A DNA stretch of 41,057 nucleotides from Actinomycetes bacterium (GTDB taxonomy: Bacteria > Actinomycetota > Actinomycetes > Propionibacteriales > Propionibacteriaceae): contig JAUHXZ010000020.1 of the NCBI GenBank assembly GCA_030426725.1, positions 1 to 41,057 on the forward strand. The letters are read 5' to 3'. The position numbers and the translations under genes were made by a program. The notes under the pieces were generated by a model that saw only the letters and a program-made list of their open reading frames with translations, made no database searches and was not told the DNA's origin. Shown piece after piece: positions 1 to 8,250 of this stretch (positions are counted from its first letter, which is position 1; each line of letters begins with the position of its first letter).

Positions 1-1
1 G

Positions 2-559
2 CTGTCCGCCCACCATCCGGCCGCGGCCGCCGTGCGTGGCCGGACTCTGGTGGCAGGGGCGGGCACGACCCTCGCAAGCGCCGCCACGGGCGGCACGTCC
101 ACGCTCGAGCCAGTCTCGACCGCGGGCATCGCCCCGGGCGATGTGTTGCTCACGGCGTCGGGCGAATTCGTCGTCGTCGACGGCGCCTCGGCCGTCCTCA
201 CGCTCCGGGCACCCCTCCACGCCTCGGTGCCCGCCGGCTCGGGCCTGACCAGGATGACGCCCACGGGCATCGGCGCCACGACGACGTTGGCCCGCGCCGC
301 GATCCCCGGGGACGGGCTGCTCCCGACCACCGGCCCCCTGACGTCCCCGGTCGTGGAGATCGTCGACGGCGCCCGGACGGAGTACCGCGCCACCGGCCTC
401 ATCGCGGACCCCGACGGCAGGTGGCGCCTCTCCGGGGTCCGCGGGGCGCCCGACCTCCGGATCACCACCAGCGCGGCGGGGTTCATCACCGATGGCCCCC
501 GCACCCACCCCCTTGCCCCCATCGAGCCCTACTTCATCACCACAGCGCTTGGCACCTGA
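2..559 (+). CDS. C-terminal part of an eCIS protein, probably Pvc16/DUF4255-type (5' end outside window)
   Basis: The frame is open to the left edge, so only the last ~185 residues are visible and the GTG at 32 need not be the start. The visible part has beta-rich, Gly/Thr/Ala-rich segments (GDVLLTASGEFVVVDG), then a stretch like a carboxypeptidase-regulatory beta-sandwich (VEIVDGARTEYRATG, DGRWRLSGVRG, ITTSAAGF). Proteins with an N-terminal DUF4255 (Afp16/Pvc16, the tail-terminator cap) often carry such a C-terminal domain, and in many eCIS loci they stand directly before the sheath genes. The stop lies 12 bases before sheath gene 1, which fits one operon. The DUF4255 part itself cannot be seen, so the identity is inferred from position and the C-terminal domain. 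Confidence 0.5.
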   Translation: MSAHHPAAAAVRGRTLVAGAGTTLASAATGGTSTLEPVSTAGIAPGDVLLTASGEFVVVDGASAVLTLRAPLHASVPAGSGLTRMTPTGIGATTTLARAAIPGDGLLPTTGPLTSPVVEIVDGARTEYRATGLIADPDGRWRLSGVRGAPDLRITTSAAGFITDGPRTHPLAPIEPYFITTALGT

Positions 560-571
560 GAGGAGTCGTCC

Positions 572-2638
572 ATGCCTGAGTATCTCGCCCCCGGCGTGTT
601 CGTGGAGGAGGTCGCGTCCGGCCCACCGCCCATCGCCGGCGTGGGCACCACGACGACCGGACTGATCGGCATGACCCGGCGCGGCCCGACGCAGGGCCCG
701 CCGACGCTCGTCACCAACTACAGCGAGTTCGTCCGCAACTTCGGGGGACCGTTCGACTTCGGCGCGACCTTCGCGGGCCTGCAGGACCTTCCCTATGCCG
801 TCAAGGGCTTCTTCGCCAATGGGGGGCGCAGGATCTACGTGAGCCGCGTCGCTCCCGCGTCCGCGTCCGAGGCCACGGCCAGCCTGACGGGCGGAACCGT
901 CACGCGACTCCGCCGCGACGCCCTCGCCACCGCGACGGTGCTGGCGCTCGCCACCACCCGCGGCCTCCGGGTCGGCAGCCGAGTGCGGCTCGTCCAGGTC
1001 AAGGACGGAGTCACGACCACGTCGGCCGACCTGGCCATCACCGCCTACGACCGCGACGCCAACGAGGTGACGGTTCCGGCGCTGGCGTCGACGTTCGAGG
1101 CGCGCTTCACCACCGTCCTGACCGACGTCGGAACGCTGGCGGCGACGCTGCCCTCGGCCCTGGCCGACCCAGGGGCCGTCAAGCCCGCCTCCTTCGGGCT
1201 CATCGCCACGAGCGACGGGACCTGGGGACGGGACCTGAAGATCTCGACGGCCCCCCGGTCGGCGGGGCGGGCCGTGGTCCGCCACACGCTGATCACCGGC
1301 GGCAACACGGTGGTGCCCGTCACCACGACCGCCGGATTCTACGTCGGCGCCTGGGTGGAGGTGAGCTTCGGCACCGCCGCCAACCAGCGGGTCTACCGCA
1401 AGGTCACCGCGATCGCCGGCGGCTCCCTCGTCCTCGACGGTCCCAACATCGCGGCGGGGGCCTGGAACCCCGTCGTGGTGTCGGAGACCCGGATCTCCAC
1501 GTGCGAGTTCGACCTCACGCTCACCTACGCCGACCCGGTGGAGGGGACCACCGTCACCGAGCGCTACACCGGCCTGACGCTTGCCCAGATCCCCGGGCGC
1601 TACTACGTCGACGCGCTGGCCGCCTCAGCGCTCGCCACGGTCGACACCGCCGTCGCGGCCCCGGCCGACGACCCGTTCGCCTTCCCGGTCCCGGGTGACG
1701 GCCTGGCCGACACCCTGAGCGGCGGCGGCGACGGCGCCGCGGCGCCCACCGACCTCGAGTACCTCGGCACGGAGGTCGCCCCCGATGCCAAGACGGGGCT
1801 GCTCGCGCTCGAGGACGTCGACGAGGTGGCGCTGCTCGCCGCCCCCGGGGTGACGCGGGTGGCGGTCCACGCGGCGCTGATCGAGCAGGCCACCCGCCTG
1901 ATGGACCGGTTCGCGGTCCTGGACCCGCCAGTTGGAGCGGCGGGAGGGCCGGCATCCCTCACGGAGATCCAGAGCCACGCCGACAACTTCGACACCCGCT
2001 ACGCGGCCATCTACTACCCACGGGTGGTCGTGACCGACCCGCTGAGCGGCGGCACCCGCGTCGTCCCCCCGTCCGGGCACGTGCTGGGCGTCTACGCCCG
2101 GGTCGACAACGCCCGCGGTGTCCACAAGGCGCCCGCCAACGAGGTGATCCTCGGCATCACGGACCTCGAGCTCACCGTGTCGCGCGGGCAGCAGGAGATC
2201 CTGAACCCGAGGGGAATCAACGTGCTGCGCGACCTCCGCTCCGACCGCCGCGGCCTGCGCGTCTACGGCGCCCGGTGCCTGACGAGCGAGCCGGACTGGG
2301 TCTACGTCAACGTCCGCCGGCTGTTCATCTTCCTGGAGGAGTCGCTGTCCGAGGGCAGCCAGTGGGTGGTGTTCGAGCCGAACGACCACCGGCTCTGGCG
2401 CCGCGTGAGGGACTCGATCTCCATCTTCCTCGAGGGCGTGTGGCGCGACGGCGCCCTCATGGGCGCCAAGAAGGAGGAGGCGTTCTTCGTCACGTGCGAC
2501 CGCTCCACGATGGACGACGACGACATCCTGAACGGCCGGCTGGTCGTGGAGATCGGCATCGCCCCCGTGCGACCGGCCGAGTTCGTGATCCTCCGGATCG
2601 GGCAATGGATGGGCGGCTCCGCCGTCCAGGAGCTGTGA
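572..2638 (+). CDS. eCIS contractile tail sheath protein 1 (Afp2/Pvc2-type)
   Basis: 688 residues. The N-terminus is typical of contractile sheath proteins (PEYLAPGVFVEEVASGPPPI, then GVGTTTTGLIGMTRRGP), and the C-terminus carries the sheath core (VNVRRLFIFLEESLSEGSQW, FEPNDHRLWRRVRDSI, then RPAEFVILRIGQWMGG). These features place it in the phage-tail-sheath family, whose subunits form the outer contracting cylinder and interlock through their termini. A beta-rich insertion of roughly 200 residues (about 230-420) sits between the two core parts. Sheaths carry such surface-exposed inserts. The ATG at 572 follows a clear ribosome binding site (GAGGAG, ~7 bases upstream). It is the first of two sheath genes, each followed by a tube gene. 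Confidence 0.95.
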   Translation: MPEYLAPGVFVEEVASGPPPIAGVGTTTTGLIGMTRRGPTQGPPTLVTNYSEFVRNFGGPFDFGATFAGLQDLPYAVKGFFANGGRRIYVSRVAPASASEATASLTGGTVTRLRRDALATATVLALATTRGLRVGSRVRLVQVKDGVTTTSADLAITAYDRDANEVTVPALASTFEARFTTVLTDVGTLAATLPSALADPGAVKPASFGLIATSDGTWGRDLKISTAPRSAGRAVVRHTLITGGNTVVPVTTTAGFYVGAWVEVSFGTAANQRVYRKVTAIAGGSLVLDGPNIAAGAWNPVVVSETRISTCEFDLTLTYADPVEGTTVTERYTGLTLAQIPGRYYVDALAASALATVDTAVAAPADDPFAFPVPGDGLADTLSGGGDGAAAPTDLEYLGTEVAPDAKTGLLALEDVDEVALLAAPGVTRVAVHAALIEQATRLMDRFAVLDPPVGAAGGPASLTEIQSHADNFDTRYAAIYYPRVVVTDPLSGGTRVVPPSGHVLGVYARVDNARGVHKAPANEVILGITDLELTVSRGQQEILNPRGINVLRDLRSDRRGLRVYGARCLTSEPDWVYVNVRRLFIFLEESLSEGSQWVVFEPNDHRLWRRVRDSISIFLEGVWRDGALMGAKKEEAFFVTCDRSTMDDDDILNGRLVVEIGIAPVRPAEFVILRIGQWMGGSAVQEL

Positions 2639-2651
2639 AAGGAACCGGGAC

Positions 2652-3095
2652 ATGCCCATTGGAGATCGGATCGACCCGTACCGAGGGTTCAACTTCCGCG
2701 TCGAGCTCGCCTCGACCTCGGAGGCGGTGGCCGCGTTCCGCGAGGTGAGCGGCCTCACGGCGAGCGTCGACGTGGTGGAGTACCGCGACGGCAACTCCCG
2801 CGATCTGCACCCGAAGAAGCTCTTCGGGCTGCGCAAGTACACCAACATCGTCCTCAAGCGCGGCATCACGACCAACAACGAACTGTGGCTCTGGTACCGG
2901 CAGATAGTCGGCGGCATCGCCGACCGGCGCAACGGGTCGGTCGTGCTCCTCGACGAGGAACTGGGCGACACGCTGCGGTGGAACTTCTACGAGGCGTGGC
3001 CGGCCAAGCTCGACTGGCCGACCTTCAACGCCACCTCGAACGAGGTCGCCCTCGAGACGCTTGAACTCGTCGTCGAGAAGATCGAACTGGCCTGA
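2652..3095 (+). CDS. eCIS inner tube protein 1 (T4 gp19 family)
   Basis: 147 residues, the normal length for gp19/Hcp-like tube subunits. Recognisable segments are the N-terminal DPYRGFNFRVEL, FREVSGLTASVDVVEYRDGN, and the middle part YTNIVLKRGITTNNELWLWY, all typical of the family (start strand, the VEYREG-type loop, and the L-RG-T...LW block). The subunits stack as hexameric rings to form the rigid tube inside the sheath. Preceded by AAGGAACCG 13 bases after the sheath stop. Its stop codon overlaps the next start (TGATG at 3093-3097), so translation with sheath 2 is probably coupled. It is shorter than the second tube protein (171 residues). Confidence 0.94.
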   Translation: MPIGDRIDPYRGFNFRVELASTSEAVAAFREVSGLTASVDVVEYRDGNSRDLHPKKLFGLRKYTNIVLKRGITTNNELWLWYRQIVGGIADRRNGSVVLLDEELGDTLRWNFYEAWPAKLDWPTFNATSNEVALETLELVVEKIELA

Positions 3096-5161
3096 TGGAC
3101 GGCCGCGCACCCGGAGTGCTCATCGAACTCGTCGAGGCCCCGCCGGCGATCGCGCCGACGCGCGTCGACGTGCCCGTGCTGGTCTGCGTGACCGAGCGCG
3201 GCCCGGTGAACACTCCGGTGCGCGTCGGGTCGATGACGGCGTTCACCGCCACCTTCGGCCGCGCGATCCGCGGCGGGCTCGGCTTCCTCGCAGCGAAAGC
3301 CTTCTTCGACGGCGGGGGCACCGTCGCCTGGGTGGTTCGCGTCGCGGCCCCCGAACGCCGGACGTTCACCTCCGGGCCGCAGCCCGCGGACAGGAGCCGC
3401 AGCGTCCTCGCCGCGTTGGACGGGTTGGTGCCGGGGGCGGTGGCGACCCTCTCGCAACCGGGAGTCGGGCACGAGTACCTGGTCAGGGCGGTGGACCAGG
3501 CGACGATGACCGTGACCTGGGACCGGCCCGTGCACGAGGACCTCGACCTGACGCTGGCCGTGGACGTCGCCACCGGGGCCGGCACCGCCCGGGCCGCGCT
3601 CGACGGCGACGGCGGGGGCGCGTCGCTGGCCGTCGAGGCCGCGTGGCCGGGCTCGCTCGGGAGCCGGCTCGAGGTGGCTGCCTCGCCCGGGGCCAGGTCC
3701 ACGACCGCCGCCCGCCCGGGGGCGCCGGGCGGCCCGCTCGTCACCCCGGTCTCGGCTACGGTCGGGTTCCGGCCCGGCGACCTGTGCAGGATCAGCCAGG
3801 ACCAGGCAGGCGTTGCCGTCGCGACGGAGGCCGTCGTCGCGGCCGTCGACGCCGCACGACGCACCATCACGTGGACAGCGGCGCTGCCTGCGGGCCTCGA
3901 CCTGACGGCGCCCTTCGGGATCGAGACCGTCACGTTCGACCTCGCCGTCCTCCTCGACGGCGCCATCGCCGAGGTGTGGCCCGGCCTCTCGACGCTGCCG
4001 GCGCACCCACGCTACGTCGAGCCGGTCCTCGCTGCGTCGGCCCTGATCCGGGCGCGGGTCACCGGCCCCGCCCAGCCCGCGCCCGCCAGGGTCCGGCTCA
4101 CCGGCGGACGCGACGGCACCGCCGCGCTGCGCACGACCGACCTCACCGGTGACGAGCTGCTCGACGACCGCATAGGGCTGGCCGCCGCGTTGGACCTGGA
4201 CGAGCCCGCCGTCGTCGTCGCGCCGGACCTCGTCGCGGCGCCGACGCCCGCCCTGGTACTCGACCCCCCGGAGCCGCCGGACCCGTGCGATCCCTGCGCC
4301 GCGCCCGCCGAGGAGGGCCCGCCCGTGGTGGAGGCCATCCTCGTGGAAGCGGGGCCGTCGTTCGAGGCGGAAGCGGTCATCACCGCCCAGCAGCTGATGA
4401 TCGAGTCCTGCGAACGCAGCACCGAGCGGGTCCTCCTGCTCGATCCCCCGCATGGCTGCGCCACCCTCACCGACCTGCGCGCCTGGGCGGCCCGGTTCTC
4501 GTCGTCGTACGCGGTGACCGCCGCCCCGTGGCTGACCGTCGTCGACCCCGGGGGCGCCGGCGGCCAGCGCCGGGTGCCTCCGAGCGCGCACCTCGCCGGA
4601 CTCATCGCCCGGTGCGACGCGGAGTCCGGGCCCTGGCTGTCCCCCGCCAACCGCAGCCTTCCCTGGGCCCACGGCGTCACCCTCGGCGCGACCGCCGCCC
4701 AGCACGCCGTCGCCAACGACGAGGGACTCAACCTCGTTCTCGCGGTGCCGGGCCGCGGCCTCGTCCCCCTGGGCGCCCGGACCCTGGCCGCCGACGCCCA
4801 GTGGCGCTTCGTGGCGGTGCGCCGGACGATGATCATGCTGCGCCGGACGCTCCGCCACCACCTGGCCTGGGTGCCCTTCGAGCCCGTCGACCACCACCTC
4901 GCCTCGACCGTCGAGCTGGCCATCGCCACCCTGCTCACCGACGTGTGGGAGGCCGGCGGCCTGGCCGGTGCCTCCCCCGGGGAGGCGTTCGCCGTCGCGG
5001 TCGACCCGTCCCGGGCCGCCGCCGGCGAGCTGCGGATCGCCGTGGGCGTGGCGCTCGCGAGGCCGGCCGAGTTCGTCCTGGTCCGGGTGACGCGCACGGC
5101 TAACCGCCTGGAGATCACCGAGGCGCCGGCGCTCGTGCTCGCGGAGGGGGCTCGGCCATGA
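3095..5161 (+). CDS. eCIS contractile tail sheath protein 2 (divergent paralogue)
   Basis: 688 residues, paralogous to sheath 1. The N-terminal APGVLIELVEAPPAIA, the LGFLAAKAFFDGGGTVAWVV block and the C-terminal RRTMIMLRRTLRHHLAWVPF ... RPAEFVLVRVTRTANRLEIT give the sheath fold. The middle is a poorly conserved, Ala/Gly/Val-rich insertion. A Pro-rich loop with two close cysteines (C398-D-P-C401) precedes the core part that restarts with VVEAILVEAG. Multiple sheath paralogues are normal in eCIS, where they contribute to baseplate-proximal rings or mixed sheaths (known for Afp2/3/4). The start ATG overlaps the tube 1 stop, and the end overlaps the tube 2 start (ATGA at 5158-5161). No obvious defects. 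Confidence 0.93.
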   Translation: MDGRAPGVLIELVEAPPAIAPTRVDVPVLVCVTERGPVNTPVRVGSMTAFTATFGRAIRGGLGFLAAKAFFDGGGTVAWVVRVAAPERRTFTSGPQPADRSRSVLAALDGLVPGAVATLSQPGVGHEYLVRAVDQATMTVTWDRPVHEDLDLTLAVDVATGAGTARAALDGDGGGASLAVEAAWPGSLGSRLEVAASPGARSTTAARPGAPGGPLVTPVSATVGFRPGDLCRISQDQAGVAVATEAVVAAVDAARRTITWTAALPAGLDLTAPFGIETVTFDLAVLLDGAIAEVWPGLSTLPAHPRYVEPVLAASALIRARVTGPAQPAPARVRLTGGRDGTAALRTTDLTGDELLDDRIGLAAALDLDEPAVVVAPDLVAAPTPALVLDPPEPPDPCDPCAAPAEEGPPVVEAILVEAGPSFEAEAVITAQQLMIESCERSTERVLLLDPPHGCATLTDLRAWAARFSSSYAVTAAPWLTVVDPGGAGGQRRVPPSAHLAGLIARCDAESGPWLSPANRSLPWAHGVTLGATAAQHAVANDEGLNLVLAVPGRGLVPLGARTLAADAQWRFVAVRRTMIMLRRTLRHHLAWVPFEPVDHHLASTVELAIATLLTDVWEAGGLAGASPGEAFAVAVDPSRAAAGELRIAVGVALARPAEFVLVRVTRTANRLEITEAPALVLAEGARP

Positions 5162-5673
5162 CCCTGGTGGGCGCGTTCAATTTCCAGATCCGGCTCATCG
5201 AGACCGCGAAACCGGCGTCGGCCCTCGTGGGGGCCTTCAACCCACCGATCGCCGGCGGCTTCAGCGAGTGCGGCGGCCTCGAGGCGACCATGGCCGTCGA
5301 CGAGTACCGCGAGGGCGGCCGCAACGACGCCGTTCTCCGGTTCCCCGGGCGCATCACGCACCCCAATCTCCGCCTCCGTCGCGGCCTCGCCGTCAGCGAG
5401 GAGCTGTGGGAGTGGCACGAGCAGTTCATCCAGGGCCGGGGCAAGCGACGCGACGGCGTCATCGAACTGCTCGACGACGATCGCGAGGCGGTGCGCACCT
5501 GGCGGTTCCGCCGCGGCCTGCCGGTGCACTGGGTCGGGCCCGCGCTCAACGCGAACACCTCGGCCGTCGCGATCGAGGAGCTGGAGATAGCCCACGAGGG
5601 CCTGTTCGTGCAGGCAGGCGGGTCGTTCGGCGAGGCGCTCAACACCGTCTCCTCCATCTTCGGGGGCTCGTGA
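5158..5673 (+). CDS. eCIS inner tube protein 2 (T4 gp19 family, Afp5/Pvc5-like)
   Basis: 171 residues. Family features are the N-terminal VGAFNFQIRLIE, FSECGGLEATMAVDEYREGG, HPNLRLRRGLAVSEELWEWH and IELLDDDREAVRTWRFRRGL. Relative to tube 1 it has a ~14-residue insertion after the first strand (SALVGAFNPPIAGG) and a C-terminal extension. In Afp/PVC one tube paralogue forms the first ring on the baseplate. The longer copy just before the DUF5908/LysM/hub genes fits that tube-initiator role, which is inference from position. The start overlaps the sheath 2 stop, and the stop overlaps the next small gene. Confidence 0.92.
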   Translation: MTLVGAFNFQIRLIETAKPASALVGAFNPPIAGGFSECGGLEATMAVDEYREGGRNDAVLRFPGRITHPNLRLRRGLAVSEELWEWHEQFIQGRGKRRDGVIELLDDDREAVRTWRFRRGLPVHWVGPALNANTSAVAIEELEIAHEGLFVQAGGSFGEALNTVSSIFGGS

Positions 5674-5861
5674 TGGACGTGACGATCTCCGAGATGCACG
5701 CCACCGTCCGCGCGGTGGACGACCGCACGCTCGTCAGCCCCGAAGTGGTCGACGTGATCGCCCGGGAGGTGCTGCGCCGCCTCGAGCGGGACCGCTCCGC
5801 GGACGACGCCCGGCGCGCCGAGGCGCGACTGTGGAACTCGGTGCGGGAGGACGACCGATGA
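5673..5861 (+). CDS. small eCIS protein, DUF5908-like (Afp6/Pvc6 position)
   Basis: 62 residues if it starts at ATG 5673; a GTG at 5670 in the same frame is also possible. It reads VTISEMHATVRAVDD, then SPEVVDVIAREVLRRLERDR and a charged tail. The pattern of a short beta strand with a TV...D motif followed by SPE and an amphipathic helix resembles DUF5908 proteins. In Afp/PVC loci these sit between the last tube gene and the LysM gene, exactly as here. The molecular role is not known to me; a chaperone or small baseplate part is possible. The start overlaps the tube 2 stop and the stop overlaps the LysM gene start (ATGA), so the short frame is very likely translated. Confidence 0.75.
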   Translation: MDVTISEMHATVRAVDDRTLVSPEVVDVIAREVLRRLERDRSADDARRAEARLWNSVREDDR

Positions 5862-6547
5862 GCGTGTTGTCGAAGGCCAAGTTCGTGCGGCTCCCCACCC
5901 CTGACGCCTCGTCCGGCTCGCAGTCGCTCACCGTGCAGTTCAACCCCACCGAACTGAACTTCACCAAGACCGCGCAGGTGGCCGAGATCGGCGTCCCCGG
6001 CCTCGACACGCCCCTGCTCCAGTACGTGCGCGGGCAGGCGGAGACCCTCACGCTCGAACTGTTCTTCGACTCGACCGAGGACGGCACCGGCGACTCCGCC
6101 AAGGCCGTCACCGACCAGACGGACGATTTCTACTCCCTCATCAAACCCGAGCAGGCCACGCATGCCCCGCCGGTGCTGCTGTTCCTGTGGGGCGGGACCT
6201 CGTTCCCGGGGAAGCGGCGCGACAACGGGTTCCGCTGCGTCGTCACCTCCGTCCGGCAGCAGTTCACGATGTTCGCCCCCGACGGCAAGCCGCTGCGTGC
6301 CAAGCTCACCGTCGAGCTCAAGGAGTACAAGCCGCTGGCCCTGCATCTCGTCGAGCTGGGCTTCATGTCGGCCGACCACACCAAGGCCACCGTGGTGCGC
6401 GAGGCCGACACCATCACCGCCGTCGCCCACCGCGAGTACGCCGACGACCGGCAGTGGCGCACGATCGCCGACGCCAACGGCATCACCGACCCGCTGGACC
6501 TGCCCCCCGGCACGATCCTGCGCATCCCGAAGGGGCAGGGGCGATGA
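5858..6547 (+). CDS. eCIS LysM-domain baseplate adaptor (Afp7/Pvc7-like)
   Basis: 229 residues from ATG 5858. The N-terminal part (VQFNPTELNFTKTAQ, LTLELFFDSTEDGTG, PPVLLFLWGGTSFPG, VTVELKEYKPL) is the contractile-injection-system peptidoglycan-associated/gp53-like domain. The last ~55 residues (VREADTITAVAHREYADDRQ, IADANGITDPLDLPPGTILRIP) form a LysM motif. The protein connects the tube-initiator ring to the spike hub. In eCIS the LysM part is usually thought to be structural rather than peptidoglycan-targeting. The start overlaps the preceding stop (ATGA) and the hub gene starts inside its stop (ATGA at 6544-6547). The upstream GTG extension would overlap the Afp6-like gene and lacks family similarity. 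Confidence 0.92.
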   Translation: MSVLSKAKFVRLPTPDASSGSQSLTVQFNPTELNFTKTAQVAEIGVPGLDTPLLQYVRGQAETLTLELFFDSTEDGTGDSAKAVTDQTDDFYSLIKPEQATHAPPVLLFLWGGTSFPGKRRDNGFRCVVTSVRQQFTMFAPDGKPLRAKLTVELKEYKPLALHLVELGFMSADHTKATVVREADTITAVAHREYADDRQWRTIADANGITDPLDLPPGTILRIPKGQGR

Positions 6548-7716
6548 CCGCCGTCATCCCGCTCGACAAGGCCGGCCAGGCCTTCTACGTGCCGGCCTTC
6601 GAGCTGCGGGTCAACGGCCGGCCCGCCGACCGCGCCGTCGTGCGCGACCTCGTCGAGGTGACCTACGAGGACTCCCTCGAGGCGATCGACAGCTTCGCGC
6701 TCACGTTCAACAACTGGGACACCGAGCGGATGCGCCCGCAGTTCGTCGGCGAGGGGGCCGACGAGGCGCGATGGGCCGAGGTGCAGCCGGGCAACGGCGT
6801 CGAGCTCCGCATGGGCTACCAGGGAGACCTCAGGCTCATGACCACCGGCTTCCTCACCGCGTTGGAGGCGGAGTTCCCCGAGACCGGCTTCGCCAAGCTC
6901 ACGGCGCGGGGGCTCAACATCCTCGACCGGTTCCGGGACACGCAGTACACGTGGTCGTGGCCCCCGGAGGGGCGCGACCCGATGTCCGACAGCGAGATCG
7001 CCGAAGACCTCGGCCAGGCGCCCGGGTCGCCTGACGGTCATCCCGGGCTGGTGGGGGTGACCCGCATCGTCACCGACGCGCGGGCGCGGGGGCGGGAGCA
7101 GGCCGCCGATCACGTCTTCATGCACAACCAGTACCCGATCGTGTTCCTCATGCAGCTCGCCCGGCGAAACGGCTACGAGGTGATCTACCAGCTCGTCGAC
7201 GAGGAGCCGCAGCTCTACTTCGGGCCCTCCGCCGAGCTGCGCGACGTCACCTACATCCTCGAGCAGGGCAAGACCCTCACCAGCCTCAAGGCGGCCATCT
7301 CGACGGCCAGGCAGGTGAAGAAACTCACCGTGCGCGGCTGGGACCGCGCGGCCAAGGAGGCGATCGAGGGAGTGGCCACCATCGAGGAGGCCGAGGTCCC
7401 CGACACCGTGCGCGCACTCGCCCGGGCCACCGGGCGCGAGGAGATCGTCGTCGACCACGTCGTGACCACCGAGCAGCAGGCCGCCGAGAAGGCGATGGAC
7501 CTGCTCGTCCACAGCGCCTCCCGCCTCGTGGAGGTCGAGGGCACCGTCATCGGCCTCCCCGACCTGCGCGCCGGCCGCAACGTGCGGCTCGACCGTGTCG
7601 GTTCCCACCTGCAGGGCACCTACCTCGTCACCTGGACGAAGCACGTCCTCAACGACTCCGGCTACCGGACCCAGTTCAAGGCCCGTCTTGAGGGCAGGCA
7701 GGGAGGTGCGGCATGA
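6544..7716 (+). CDS. eCIS spike hub protein, phage late control D (gpD/gp27)-like
   Basis: 390 residues from ATG 6544. It matches the phage late-control D/VgrG hub architecture: FELRVNGRPADRAVVRDLVE and FALTFNNWDTERMRPQF (first barrel), ELRMGYQGDLRLMTTGFLTA, then FMHNQYPIVFLMQLARRNGY and YFGPSAELRDVTYILEQG (the classic hub core), then ADDHVV-like strands and VEGTVIGLPDLRAGRNVRLD. The hub forms the trimeric base on which the spike sits. It lacks the OB-fold/beta-helix half found in fused Afp8/VgrG proteins; that half is the next gene. Overlaps of 4 bases on both sides (ATGA) indicate tight coupling. Confidence 0.92.
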   Translation: MTAVIPLDKAGQAFYVPAFELRVNGRPADRAVVRDLVEVTYEDSLEAIDSFALTFNNWDTERMRPQFVGEGADEARWAEVQPGNGVELRMGYQGDLRLMTTGFLTALEAEFPETGFAKLTARGLNILDRFRDTQYTWSWPPEGRDPMSDSEIAEDLGQAPGSPDGHPGLVGVTRIVTDARARGREQAADHVFMHNQYPIVFLMQLARRNGYEVIYQLVDEEPQLYFGPSAELRDVTYILEQGKTLTSLKAAISTARQVKKLTVRGWDRAAKEAIEGVATIEEAEVPDTVRALARATGREEIVVDHVVTTEQQAAEKAMDLLVHSASRLVEVEGTVIGLPDLRAGRNVRLDRVGSHLQGTYLVTWTKHVLNDSGYRTQFKARLEGRQGGAA

Positions 7717-8243
7717 GCGAGGCCGGAGAGCGGATCAACGGCCTGGTCATCGGCGAGGTCGTGGACGTCGACGACCCCCTCGGCCAGGGGCGGGTCCGGG
7801 TGCGGATGGGCTGGCTGCCCTCCCCCACCCTCACCAACTGGGCGCCCATCGCCTCCCTGATGGCGGGCAACGACCGGGGCACCTGGTTCATCCCCGAGGT
7901 CGGCGACGAGGCGGTCCTGGCCTTCGACCGCGGCGACCCTTCGTACCCCGTGGTGCTCGGTTTCCTGTGGAACGGGGTCGACGCGGCACCCTCCACCTCC
8001 GTCCGGGAGCGGATGATCCGGTCCGTCAACGGGCACACCATCCGCTTCCTCGACTCCACCCCCACGCCCGGCGGCAACGCGGGCGGCATCGCCATCGAGG
8101 ACGCCTCCGGCAACTCGATCGTCCTCACCAACGGCAAGGTCACCGTGCATGCGGCGGGCGTGCTGGAGCTGGACGGCGCGGTCATCGTGCTGACCTCCTC
8201 CGGCGTCAGCCGCGTCGTCACCCCGAACGCGAACCCGATCTGA
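7713..8243 (+). CDS. eCIS spike protein, gpV/gp5 OB-fold (baseplate assembly V)
   Basis: 176 residues. The gp5/VgrG OB-fold is clear: INGLVIGEVVDVDDPLGQGR, VRVRMGWLPSPTLTNWAPI, TWFIPEVGDEAVLAFDRGDP and SYPVVLGFLWNGVDAAP. A short beta-rich C-terminus follows (HTIRFLDSTPTPGGNAGGIA, IVLTNGKVTVHAAGVLELDG), which probably trimerises as a small beta-helical needle. Together with the upstream gpD-like hub it replaces the single fused spike of Afp8/Pvc8, like the P2 phage arrangement. No PAAR tip gene is recognisable next to it. The start overlaps the hub stop. Confidence 0.93.
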   Translation: MSEAGERINGLVIGEVVDVDDPLGQGRVRVRMGWLPSPTLTNWAPIASLMAGNDRGTWFIPEVGDEAVLAFDRGDPSYPVVLGFLWNGVDAAPSTSVRERMIRSVNGHTIRFLDSTPTPGGNAGGIAIEDASGNSIVLTNGKVTVHAAGVLELDGAVIVLTSSGVSRVVTPNANPI

Positions 8244-8250
8244 GGCTCCC

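Noticed and set aside
2987..4897. Long open frame on the - strand opposite sheath 2
   Set aside because: Gly/Arg/Asp-rich shadow of GC-rich codons; no family features, and the + strand gene is clear. The same holds for other long - strand frames at 6130-7644, 8981-10213, 12387-13349 and 27324-29033.
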